29,250 nt of DNA from Seminavis robusta (lineage: Eukaryota > Bacillariophyta > Bacillariophyceae > Naviculales > Naviculaceae), in the NCBI GenBank assembly GCA_903772945.1, contig CAICTM010001439.1, positions 1 through 29,250 on the forward strand, given 5' to 3'. Position numbers and translations under genes: made by a program. Numbering within the stretch: position 1 is the stretch's first letter; each line of letters starts with the position of its first letter. A model generated the notes under the pieces. That model searched no databases. It was given only the letters and a program-made list of their open reading frames with translations, and was not told where the DNA came from. This document shows positions 9,316 to 19,188 of the stretch, piece by piece.

Positions 9316-9851
9316 GGTCGATCATTCGATTTGCTCAATTGGCTTGGTGAGGAGGACCTGTAGCTGAACAAGAATATTGGATCTGTTTGCGCTTTGCGGA
9401 AGGAACAACAAGCAACGTTTGAGTTGGAAGAGCTAATGCATTAGGAGCCTCATTATTTCACCAGTTGTTTGTGAAGGACACAGAGCTGTCACGAGGATAA
9501 CTAAGCATGTGCCAGTTCAGGTGACGTCATGACCCTTCCCATGACCATTTACCACCACAAACAGTGGACAGACTATTTACGAGATTATGCCTCGCGGTAT
9601 TTAACAGTCTGCTGCTTCATTAAACACTAAGTTTCTTCTACGGCACGCCTTAAGTACAATAAAAGATATAAGCCAGTTAGTTTGTGTACATCAGGAACCC
9701 CGACCTCGATCTTTTGAGCGAAAACCAAAGAGGCATCAAGGCAAACCATAAAGAAGATCCACAACGGAAGCTCCCTTGAGTTCCACTTCCATGTAACTAA
9801 TGGTCGGTATCGGTACCTAGCACTAGCGCGCTAGCTCGAGCTTCTATCACG
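9316..9851. promoter_or_regulatory. Divergent intergenic region between the kinase and zinc-finger genes
   Basis: The two flanking genes start outward from this 536-bp stretch, so both promoters should lie here. TGACGTCATGA at about 9522-9532 contains a TGACGTCA (CRE/bZIP-type) palindrome. A CGGTATCGGTACC palindrome sits near 9807. No clear TATA box or gene is assigned. Confidence 0.4.
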
Positions 9852-11193
9852 ATGGAGTCGGCAGTGGAAGAGCTTATGCAAAGACCACCAGATTTCAAGG
9901 CAGAGAGAGTCTGTTGGGGCTGTCAAACAGCAGAACCTGCCAACAAGAAATTCCAGAAGCAGTGTCCACAATGTCATCAAGAAGGCTTTATTCCAGCCCT
10001 TTTTTGCTCTCAACAGTGTTTCCAGGAGGCTTGGCCAAGACACAAAAAATGACACAAGAAGGAAGCTAAAACAAAGAAAAAGAATGTTGTTCATGACCTT
10101 CGTAAACTTTTCCCTGAAATTGTGGAACCTTTAGGGTTGGATTGTAATGCACTTGCTAATGAACCTTTTTCCAACATTGTGGAAGCTTTGGGCGGTGAAT
10201 ATTACGCCCTAGTGTTGTCAGCAGAAAAGAAGATAGCAGAGGGGGATATTGCTGGTGGTAAGAAGCTAATTCGCAAAGCACAAAAGCTCAAGGCAACCAG
10301 AAAGTTTTCATCGACTTGCGCAATGCTTCCATGCATCAGGACAAGAGAAGGAAGCCACGTCATACTTGGGGGAAGCAGTCAAACGGTGGGCATTTATTGT
10401 TCTGTTTGGTAATCTTGGTCCTAAGCAGAAGCCTATGCATTTGGCCTTTGACCATTGGGCTTTTCTCACAGGACATCTCACAACTAGGTACCGGTCCAGT
10501 CGAAACAGCGATGATCAGCAAAGTAAACCAAGTTGGTGGTGCCGTGATGGCATGCTCAAGAGAATCACAAAGGTTGCACTCAATGCAAAGACAAAAAGTG
10601 AGAGAAATGCAGCATGGACTGATAGAGATGAACAGAGTAACAAGACCAATATTGTCCAGCTGTCCCTCACTCGGGCATGTGTTTTGTCCGGCACAATCAC
10701 TCAAGGAATTGTCAAAAGCAACAACGTCATTTATGGATTCTCTGCTGAGTTGAAAGAAGCATCTGCTCTATTCAAGTATGTGTCAGAAAATAATGAAGCA
10801 GAGGCAAATAGATGCAAACAAAATTCTGAAACAGCGATGGAAGTTGCTGTATGCATGGAAGCTGCAGAAGAGGGCACAGCAGCTTTCACTGATTTGGAGA
10901 GAGGGGAGGCTGGTTTGTGGGTTTTGATCCATGGTCTTGTCAGTCCTTCTGGTTTGACATTGAATGGCAAATTTGGCACCATCTGCATGGATGGGTTGGA
11001 AGAGGGCCGAGTTGCAGTACAGGTGGATGGAATCAGTGCATCCAAACGGATCAAAATAAAGAATTTACTGGAGATCCCATTTTCGGAGAAGAATGTGGCA
11101 CTCATTTCAACTTTGATGGAAGATGGCAAGTGGAGATATGTCAGAGTTTCCAGAGAACTATTACTAGCTCGTTTCTTGGTGGAACGGATGTGA
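9852..11193 (+). pseudogene. C6H2/MYND-like zinc-finger protein, broken by a stop codon and a frame shift
   Basis: The start ATG at 9852 opens a zinc finger: CWGC, then CPQC, then FCSQQCF and a His pair (RHKK-stop-HKK). This is the layout of the C6H2 finger at the N-terminus of methionine aminopeptidase 1 and of related MYND fingers. At 10050-10052 a TGA stands where that family has Trp, and the same frame continues to about 10300. Then the sense frame moves by one near 10285-10325 and runs to 11193 through a helical repeat-like part and a block containing GKFGT and RVAVQVDGISASKRIKIKNL. The product would be about 445 residues if both breaks were absent. No intron explains the breaks. It could be a decayed gene or contain sequencing errors. 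Confidence 0.65.
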
Positions 11194-11429
11194 CATTGGG
11201 TGCCTGCCTTTCGTCGCTTTCTGCTGAGGCAACTACCAGTACCGTGGAGGCAAACCCCAACTGGATCGAATGCATTGCTTCGAGCTGCTGTACCGGGACT
11301 TCCTGAGTGCACTAAATTTTCAGCCCGGTACTCCCCAGCTATTTCAAGTGGGCAAATGAAGAAGCTGTCTAGCAAAGATAGATATGCACAAACAGTTCTT
11401 TTTCCATAAATCTACCTTATGCAACAGCA

Positions 11430-13441
11430 CTACCAGCGACCTCTACTAGTTGATTGCCCACCAGCTTTGCCCTTGGTGTGTAACCCTCGTCGTTGCTGCT
11501 GTTGTTTCCTTGGACCTCCACGTCCATTCCTACTATTAGTCTCACGACGGTGGTCCAGCCGGCCTCCTGGCAAGTAGTCTGATTTTCGACTGGACAATCC
11601 ATCGAGTGGTTCTCCCTTGAGGACGGCATTTTCAATGGCAGCAGCCAGAACCTTGTCCCGCTTGGAGACCAATGCAGTGACCTTTCCTTTTCCTTTGGTG
11701 GTGGCATCGGCGACCCCACGAGCGGTTCTCCCACTGCGATGCAAATAGTCCAACGAATTCAACGGAAAGTCAAACATGACGACATGATCGACCTGCGGGA
11801 CATCCAATCCACGGGCTCCCAAATCGGTGCACACCAAGACGCGCGGTTCGGTGGATTCAGGATCTTCTCCGGCGTTTCGAAATTTTTTCAAATTCTCGGC
11901 GCGTGCAATGGAATTGAGATCTCCGTGGTACGAGAGGGAATCGATCTGCGCCTCCGAGAGGGCATACTGTGCGGCACGACAGGACGCTGCCGTATTGCAA
12001 AACACCATGGTCAATTGGTTTCCCGCCGTTTTCTTTAGCGCATTGCCGCGTTTGCCTGCACTGACGATATCCACCAATAAGGAGATTTTGTCAATGTTGC
12101 CCACATCGACAAAGATCTGTTCCAATCGTGGCACTGCCTTGTGCAAGCCAGGTGCCTTGACAATATCCACCTTGGGTAGAATCACCTTGGTCTTTTCGCT
12201 GCCAGGTTTGGTGAAATGGCGTTTGGCCGTAATGGCAGCATCGGCCAAACGCCGATTCGTCTCTCCGGGACTGACAATTTTCTGAATGGCCTGTGTCATG
12301 GTTGCCGAGGTCAAAATGATACGAGGGGCTCCTTCTTTGGGAAGTGGATTGTCCTCTTGGAGAGGTTTTTGCCATAGTAGTGGATACAAAAGTTGTTGCA
12401 ATTCTTTTTGAAAGCCCTGCTCCAAGAGCGTGTCCATTTCGTCCAAGACAATGTACTGGACATCTCCAAAAAAGACATGGCCCTCCTTCCAGTGTTGGAG
12501 CAACCGACCCGGTGTGGATACCACGACATCGACGGGTCGATTGAGTGCCTTGCGTTGTTTGCCATAGTCTTGTCCTCCCACGAGGGCGTGACTGGACAAT
12601 TTGATGGAATGACACAGCAATTTGACAACGTCTCGAATTTGTGTGACCAGTTCTCGTGTGGGTGCAATAATGAGTAAGCGAGGTCGTTTGGGTTTTCGTG
12701 TTTCGTACGAGTCGGCATCATCTCCAAAGACTTCGGTCGTTTTCAATTGTTGGAGCAGTGGTAAGCAGTAGGCGCTGTTCAAGAAAAGAAGAATGCATGG
12801 GATATTATGGTTAGCAACAGGTACCGCACTCAATGCAGTGGTATTTTCATTCACTGAGCTTCACAGGAAAATGCGTGACTCACAGTGTTTTCCTGTCAAC
12901 CAAAACCAAAAAAGAAATATTGCACATAGCGGAATGAGGAGAAAGAGGGTGAGCACTCCATGTTCTGACTTGTGTTTTCTGCATGAAAAATATCTGCCTC
13001 TCCCAAACAACTCCACTCCACTACTCACCCACTTCCCGTGGCCGCCAAAAATGCCGTATCGGCTGGATTCTCCTTCAACAGAGACGGAATCACCAGACTC
13101 TGCACGGGTGTGGGAGCCTCCAGTTTCATATCGCGTGTCAAGGAATCGACCAATTCCGTCCATAGACCCAACTGATTCCACGACGAAACAAGATCTTGAG
13201 GCACGGAATCATCCGGTGAATTGCGAGGCATTCGAAAGGGAGCACGAGATCGTGCCATGGCCGAATCATCGTCGGTCGTCGGAGTACTAGTAGTTGTGCT
13301 TTGGTATCGAATTGATGTTGTTCTTGTGAAGGAGGATTGATGCTGTCCGCCTCCTGCCAACCACGCCACGGCAGGCCGAAGTGCCAGAGAGCAAGAGGAG
13401 GAGGACGACAACACCAGCAGACGAGACAACATCTTGATCAT
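11430..13441 (-). CDS. DEAD-box-type RNA helicase, probably mitochondrial
   Basis: Three exons: 13441-13029, 12892-12884 (9 nt) and 12774-11430, totalling 1767 nt (588 residues). The start is ATG at 13441 or the second ATG at 13432. The N-terminus is rich in Ser, Leu and Arg with no acids for about 45 residues, like a mitochondrial transit peptide. Helicase motifs are in order: Q motif (PTPVQSLVIPSLL), I (AATGSGKT, the KT coming from the microexon), Ia (APTREL), Ib (TPGRL), II (DEMD in place of DEAD), III (SAT), IV (MVFCNT), V (TDLGARGLDVP) and VI (HRSGRTARG). The C-terminus is basic and Gly/Arg/Gln-rich, as in RNA-binding tails. The family unwinds RNA using ATP. A role in organelle RNA processing or ribosome assembly is inferred. 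The gene is convergent with the zinc-finger pseudogene. Confidence 0.93.
12884..12892 (-). other. 9-nt microexon encoding the Walker A Lys-Thr of the helicase
   Basis: On the minus strand GAAAACACT lies between a pyrimidine-rich acceptor ending GACAG and a consensus donor GTGAGT. Joining it to the flanking exons (GG | GAAAACACT | CGCC) reads Gly-Lys-Thr-Leu-Ala and completes AATGSGKTLAYCLP. Without it the two large exons still join in frame but lack the invariant Lys-Thr. Confidence 0.9.
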
Positions 13442-13713
13442 CCTTGACGTCACCACAAACAAAAGAGATTTATTTGGCTCAGCAACTCCTTGGCTTTGGA
13501 AATGAACAGAAGAAGAATAATGAGATGGATCTTTTCGAAGTGATGGTTGGCGAAGCCGTTCCGTTCGTGATGGCTTTTCTTTGATTAGGGATAAGGCTCT
13601 TGTGGTTCTGAGCCAAACAAACACAACGCGAAAGAGAAAGTTTTGCTTCTCACACTTTGCAGGAGCTCCTCACTTTGTCCACGGCAACAACGCAAACCAA
13701 CCTCTCTTTCACC

Positions 13714-14459
13714 ATGGAGTCCAAGAGCAGTAGCAAGAACAGCAACATCACCATTGGCAGCGGTACTCCTACCGCACTTGGATCTGGAGAGAGCGCTCTT
13801 CTTTCTTCTGGCCTGACAAATTTCATTCATGGCAGAAGAAGTGGTCAGCTTTTTGGACCGTGCCTCTGTTTTGAATTGCATGAGAAATATCCCTCAGTTT
13901 CAATTCTTGACAAACTACTACTGCTCTGATCATGGAAGCAAGCTGGAGTGCCAAAAGGCTCTGCGGGAACAGCTTCGAAAGAAAAACCCCTGGATGGCAA
14001 AGTATGAGAACAATGACGACGCCAATGATGCTGCCAGCAGTGAACATGCCAAAAAAAGCAGAAAATGATGGAGTGTGAAGACTGTGTCCTTCTGGACCAC
14101 GATTATGATCGTTGCCCCTTTTGCGAGAAATTTGAGTACGAGAGCGACATGATGGCATGTTGCAAGCCGGAATGTGGCAAGAAGGCATGCAGTGCCTGCT
14201 GCCATGATATTGGTCGCATTGACCTGGGCTACTGCGAAGCTTGCGAGGAGTGGGCATGCTTCTATTGTGAATCATACTTTTCCGGTAGCGCTTGCAATCA
14301 GAGTTTCTGTGCCACCTGCCGAAAGTCTGAAACCGCCGTCTTTTGCCATGACGATTACTAGTATGTGAGCGTTGTTTTGAAGATATTGGGTGCCAACGAT
14401 GCGGGAAAGTTCACAGCCCCTACTTTTGCTCTTGTGGTTGTGGTCGTGATACCAAATAA
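13714..14459 (+). pseudogene. Cys-rich zinc-binding-type protein split over several frames
   Basis: The best coding path starts at ATG 13714 (Ser-rich) or ATG 13829, runs to a stop at 14068, overlaps a new frame from ATG 14065 to 14361, then resumes in a third frame from 14364 to 14459. The overlap of TGA and ATG follows a run of seven A bases, and one missing A would join the frames. One missing base near 14360 would join the last part (CERCFEDIGCQRC ... FCSCGCGRDTK). The middle part has dense C-x2-C pairs (CEDC, CPFC, CSACC, CEAC, CATC), which suggests several zinc sites. I do not recognise the family. Repeated single-base losses point to assembly errors or a decaying gene. Confidence 0.55.
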
Positions 14460-15316
14460 ATAATTATTCTGTACAGGAAAAGAATGACAACAAGCTGTGC
14501 AAGGAGAGCTCTCAGAGGGGCGATTGTTCAGAACGATTCATACCACAAACAGGCTCGGCTCCTTGGATTGGTTTGGAATACTGATTTCCTTGACCAACAT
14601 GTACACTGGGTGGGAGCCGGAGCAAATGGACAGCCACACCAGGAATTTTGCTAGATTATAATCTTAGCTAGCGTCGCAATCGACACTAATTGACCCGGGT
14701 ACGGTACTGAAACAGAGATTTGCTTTTGTTTTCTGCTGAGTGCAGCGATGCTCTCCACTTCGGTACCGTACCGGTGTAACAATTACAACAAATTGGTCTT
14801 TCAAGTGGACCAGAACATCAAACCACGACAGTGGTGGATTGCGGCCAATTACAACAACACCAACAGAATGCCACCGATCCAGTACGGGTGCTATTGCCGA
14901 TGGTGCCACGCACTTCCGGTATGTACCTTGTTTTGTCCATGGTGGCCGTGATGCACACGTACGGCATACATGTATTGGCCTGGGACTGGCTGTCCAATCA
15001 CAATAATCCGACCAACATGCCTGAATGCATGGAGGAAGACACAACGCTTTGCTTTGCGAGCATGCTTGTACTAGTGTTCATTTGAAGGACCCAACTGGCC
15101 TGGTGATATCAAGAACAACTGGATGCAGGATAAGGGCAGGCTTGAGGAGGATGAATGATGTTGGTACTCGAGAAGATTTGGTGCATGTACAATGAGCAAA
15201 CTCTCTGTCGGGCATAATTCGCTCACTGGCAGGGCAAGTTCAGATTTAAAAACAGCCTCTTGGGAGGTTACAACAAATTTCGCTGGTCGGCCGGGTGTTG
15301 TCCCAGGCAGGCCTGG
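14460..15316. other. Intergenic stretch, no gene accepted
   Basis: Short plus-strand frames occur at 14472-14650 and 14748-15085, but they switch frame, lack a domain and cannot be joined by convincing splice sites. GGTACC/ACCGGT palindromes lie at about 14695-14712 and 14760-14777. Confidence 0.4.
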
Positions 15317-16375
15317 CTACGGCTTTAATAGTTCAGCCATGGCGACTTGTTGTGCCTGAAGTAAGTGTTGTTGCGAGGGCGTGCGTGGCTGTAGTATCGG
15401 CATCAATTCGTGCAGCAAGCGGACATCCAGCGTCAGCGCCCCATCGTCGGGACGGGACCAACGCTGCTGCAAATCCATTGCCTTTTCCGTATCCAAAACA
15501 CCCAAAGTGCAATGTAGAGGGTATTGGGGCAAACGGCAAGCTTGCAAAAGTGGAGCCAGTGCTCGATCGCTGTGCTCGTCCAACTTGAGGTTGATCAGAA
15601 TGAGGCTTTTTGTTTTGTCGTTGTGAGTGGGAATGGCATTCAACCCCGTGACTTGTAGGGGTGTATTGTGGAGAACCTGAGCAAGCTGCGAGATGAGGGG
15701 CTTTCGTTGGCTTTCTCCCTCTGGTGGTAATCCTTCTGCAAACGTGACATGAGTGGTCCCTGTGTTGGTATACACTCCATGGGTGCCTCTGATCTTTTGC
15801 AACACCATCTCGGATGGGGCCGACATGGGACAGACCAAACTACGCAAGTTTTCTTTCATGCGAAATTTGCGACGCGTCTTGTTGTAGTAGAGCACCTTTT
15901 TGCAATGTTTCACGTAGTTGCAATCCCGACACACGAGATTTTGTACCAGAGAAGGATGCGGAATGAGGCGGCACGGGCGACCAAGACACCTTCCTTGGGC
16001 CAATTGACTGACGAGCTGCATTTGAAATGTCGTGAGTTCGGCGTCTTGCTCAAAACCTAGGGTTTGTCGTGCCTCAGCTTTGGCACGCTGCAGGGCCTGG
16101 CGCTTTAACTTTCCTTCTTGGTTTTGCCTCTTTGCGTCTGACTTTATTTGTGCGATCAGCTTTTGTTGTTCTTGGGTCAATGCTGCATCTTTATCAATCC
16201 CTCCAAGGGTTGCCTCAACTTTGGCCCGCTGCTTGGCATGATCCTCTCTCTGTTCCACGGGTGTCCTGTTCTTCACCACTTGATACACAAGAATTCCGTG
16301 TTCCTTGGTGAGTTCCGCGTCGGCCATGATGTCGGTCGTTGTTGTCGCCGTCGTCTCATGCTTGGGCGGGTTCAT
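15317..16375 (-). CDS. 2H-phosphoesterase-like protein with a Cys cluster
   Basis: A single exon of 352 residues. Two H-x-T-x motifs are visible, His209-Val-Thr211-Phe and His288-Cys-Thr290-Leu, 79 residues apart. That spacing and pattern match the 2H phosphoesterase superfamily (LigT, CPDase and USB1 relatives), in which the two His act on 2',3'-cyclic phosphates or similar RNA-end or nucleotide substrates. A Lys/Gln/Glu-rich, probably helical region covers about 20-125. Between them is a Cys group (C130, C135, C149, C152, C158 and C182) that could bind zinc. The start could also be Met17. The family call is motif-based, and the substrate is unknown. Confidence 0.65.
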   Translation of the reverse strand: MNPPKHETTATTTTDIMADAELTKEHGILVYQVVKNRTPVEQREDHAKQRAKVEATLGGIDKDAALTQEQQKLIAQIKSDAKRQNQEGKLKRQALQRAKAEARQTLGFEQDAELTTFQMQLVSQLAQGRCLGRPCRLIPHPSLVQNLVCRDCNYVKHCKKVLYYNKTRRKFRMKENLRSLVCPMSAPSEMVLQKIRGTHGVYTNTGTTHVTFAEGLPPEGESQRKPLISQLAQVLHNTPLQVTGLNAIPTHNDKTKSLILINLKLDEHSDRALAPLLQACRLPQYPLHCTLGVLDTEKAMDLQQRWSRPDDGALTLDVRLLHELMPILQPRTPSQQHLLQAQQVAMAELLKP

Positions 16376-16861
16376 CGTGTACTATAGTAGTACCTCATGG
16401 TGATAGCGGTGCTTTGGGCTCTGCCATGGCCACCTTGAAATCTGGTCTCGGTGCACTTGGGTTTGGTAGGTTTCTTAAAAACAGGGTCCGGTCACAGCGG
16501 TTAGACGCACACTTTCTTGGACTCGACTCGACTCGACTCACTCCATCCAAGCCGACCCACGAGCTGATTTTGCTCACATTTTGGCCAACCCTTTTGCCGT
16601 TGGCAGACGAATTTTTGTCACCCTTCAAGAGGTGCGCGGCAACTTTCAACTGTTCTCTCACTCGACAGTTTCCCACTGAAAAGTTTGAGTAATCATGCGG
16701 TACATATGAGATTGCATCTATCTTATTCACAATTCCATATTAGTCGGCAGCTTGAATGTAGTGGAAGTTGCGCGTTACTTACGGATTGAATTCCATCCAC
16801 TCGTCCATCCACGCCGCCAATTTCGTCTTTGAGAGGTGCCGCACCATCCATCTGTTCTGCC
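16376..16861. promoter_or_regulatory. Divergent intergenic region, no gene
   Basis: It separates the starts of two outward-facing genes, so it should hold both promoters. A short GGACTCGACTCGACTCGACT repeat lies at about 16520. No other signal is clear. Confidence 0.35.
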
Positions 16862-18682
16862 ATGAACCACCCACCGAGAGGCACCTATCAGAGCCGTAGT
16901 AGAGAACGCATCCGTTCCGGATTTGGACGATGGCCCTTGAACCGGCAGTATCTGCCCAATGACAAGGAGTTTGTGATCCACCCGTTTTTCGCTGCCTTTG
17001 AAGATGACGATGACGAAGATGATGACCCGTTTACACCTATAGTCGTCTCGAATGACTCGGGATGTACGGTTTGTTCGGGGATTACCATGGACGAGGCTCT
17101 CGTGGAAAGTGCCAAGTATCGTCCCCAGCAGGAGCTAGTACTACATGTAGAAGAAGAAGCCGAGGAAACTCCGCCTCTACTGGAAACAACTACTACTACA
17201 TGTACTCGCAAGGTACCATTATACCGCTATGGGGAAAACGACGAGGATGACCCATGTCACCATGATGCCCCAGATGAAGTACAATCTGCCCCACCTGTGG
17301 TTCGTCACACCAATCTGGTTACTCCGTACGCATTGATTACATCCCCACATAACATTCAAGAACGTCGTGCCATTCAACACTCGAACAGTCTACTCGACGA
17401 TGATGACGACGACAGCGACGACGACACGAATAGTGATTATGACGACGACGACGACGACGAGATGCATGAAAAAGAATTGGATGCCGTCATGAACAATCTG
17501 GGGTGGGGAAACGTGCAAGACGTCAAACCTGGGGCACCCATTACTAGCTTTCGAACCGAATCCACCATTGAATCCTCCGATGACGAAGAAGAAGAACCAG
17601 AACCAGAAAAACCCTTCCTCTTTCGGGATACCAGTGGATTTCTAGTAGAACAGCAAGCGCAGGGACCAGCCCCCTTGAAACGTACCGTGAGCATCAAGCT
17701 GGAAGACTTTGACATTGATCATCTCACCGTCTTTGAAGATTCCATCTTTGACAATCTGAGCAATGACAGTGACGAACAGTCGCTCGGTGAGGGAGAATAC
17801 TACATTATCCGAAAACTCGAGGCCAATGCCACCGATTTGTACTGGTTGCAGCTAACGACGGCCCTGACGGATTCGGAACGGTTGGCCGAAGCCATGAAGG
17901 GAAACACGTCCGTGCGCAACGCCACGGTCTACCCCAGTGCCATTGAAAGCCTGCCACTGACGGAACAAATGGAGGTCGTCAGTGCCATCTGCCAGCTTAA
18001 AAACCTCAAGAATCTCATTGTCTTTCAGGACTGTGGGAGTCTCTTTGTGGACCCCTTGATCCGATACCGTCCTCCTCTGACCCGATTGACGCTCTACAAG
18101 CTAGACGTCTCGGGTAGTAATCTCTTCTCCAAACTGGTCATGCTGCTGATTGGGCTCAAAGGATTGGAGGAACTGTCGCTGGAGAAGTACAAGGGCGACA
18201 ATGGCTGTAGATTGCTCAAGGCTGTCGCCAAGGTGTTGCCCAACATGAAGTGCCTCAAGAGTCTGACGCTCACTCCTGCAAGAGGGGTAAAGTTAACTAC
18301 GGAGGGTCCTTACACACTATTCCGTGCTCTCTGGCAAAACAGAACGATTCAGACACTGTCTCTGCAGGGGAGCGCGGACGGCATTGATCAGACTTGCATT
18401 GCCGAGCTTGCCAATTGTTTGAGGGCCAACAAGACGTTGGAAGAAGTCAAGCTGACTGGATTTTGGAAGAATGAGGATGCGTTCTGGAAAAGGTTTACAC
18501 CCAAATCCACAAAGCGCATCAATTATTTTTTGGGGCTTAACAAAGCTGGGATACGCCATCTGCAACTGGACGTCAACACAGACTTTCACACGCTCAAGAG
18601 CGTTATTATTTCCCAGGCCGACAACTTGGATCATGTGTTCTACTTGCTGCAGCAGAACCCATCGATTGTCAATGCAGGCTAG
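16862..18682 (+). CDS. Acidic protein with C-terminal leucine-rich repeats
   Basis: A single exon of 606 residues. ATG 16862 is the first ATG of the frame. The N-terminal half is disordered-looking and strongly acidic, with Asp/Glu runs at about 47-55 and 179-200 and further Ser-Asp-Asp-Glu patches. From about residue 350 the sequence follows a leucine-rich pattern with repeating L-x-x-L-x-L segments (LTRLTLYKLDV, LEELSLEKY, LKSLTLTPA, IQTLSLQGS, LEEVKLTGF, IRHLQLDVN). These resemble ribonuclease-inhibitor-type repeats that bind other proteins. No kinase, F-box or membrane segment is seen. A scaffold or regulatory role is inference. Confidence 0.8.
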   Translation: MNHPPRGTYQSRSRERIRSGFGRWPLNRQYLPNDKEFVIHPFFAAFEDDDDEDDDPFTPIVVSNDSGCTVCSGITMDEALVESAKYRPQQELVLHVEEEAEETPPLLETTTTTCTRKVPLYRYGENDEDDPCHHDAPDEVQSAPPVVRHTNLVTPYALITSPHNIQERRAIQHSNSLLDDDDDDSDDDTNSDYDDDDDDEMHEKELDAVMNNLGWGNVQDVKPGAPITSFRTESTIESSDDEEEEPEPEKPFLFRDTSGFLVEQQAQGPAPLKRTVSIKLEDFDIDHLTVFEDSIFDNLSNDSDEQSLGEGEYYIIRKLEANATDLYWLQLTTALTDSERLAEAMKGNTSVRNATVYPSAIESLPLTEQMEVVSAICQLKNLKNLIVFQDCGSLFVDPLIRYRPPLTRLTLYKLDVSGSNLFSKLVMLLIGLKGLEELSLEKYKGDNGCRLLKAVAKVLPNMKCLKSLTLTPARGVKLTTEGPYTLFRALWQNRTIQTLSLQGSADGIDQTCIAELANCLRANKTLEEVKLTGFWKNEDAFWKRFTPKSTKRINYFLGLNKAGIRHLQLDVNTDFHTLKSVIISQADNLDHVFYLLQQNPSIVNAG

Positions 18683-19188
18683 CTAGCTACCATGAGACAG
18701 TCTGTAATAATCTTTGTGTAATTATATCATTTCCCTTGTAGCTAGCTACAATGTAGCTCGCTCCAGCTGGTGTAACTCCACAGATTCTGGATGCCGAGGT
18801 ACGGTACCGGTGCCAGAAGAAGTCCAGTGAGCAAGCCTCAAAGACCGGTACAAGTACACTTGTTTCTACAGTGCGATCCCCCGGAAGTCATGAACTGTAA
18901 ATCCTGAGATCACTGGATTTGGATTTCACCATCGATGCTCAACAATCGTTGACATGAGAAAGGAGACCCAACTGCATGCCAGAAAGCTCCTGACTCCTGA
19001 CATCCACACTCCTATATTCATCAGATAGACGACAGCTTGTGCTTGCGGTGAAGGCTGCTTTGCATATTGATCATAAGGAATCAAATCAACTTTGGTTGTT
19101 TCTGGTACATCCCAGCCACTGGAGGAATCCACTTCATGGCACATCTTGTACAGATTGCCAATTTTCGATCGCATCATACAATTGAAGC
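18683..19188. other. Intergenic stretch, no gene accepted
   Basis: CTAG runs occur at 18678-18690 and 18739-18749, and GGTACCGGT-type palindromes at about 18797-18812 and 18843-18853. Weak frames on both strands lack domains. Confidence 0.45.

Noticed and set aside
8363-9367. Long plus-strand Ser/Leu/Arg-rich frames opposite the kinase N-terminus
   Set aside because: They are complements of the Arg/Asp-rich coding repeats. The minus strand has the coherent exon chain with the kinase domain.
10731-11375. 214-codon minus-strand frame
   Set aside because: Complement of the zinc-finger gene's 3' part, which carries the recognisable pattern on the plus strand.
14748-15085. Possible small gene with a hydrophobic stretch
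   Set aside because: Sense switches between two frames, there are no usable splice sites and no known domain.
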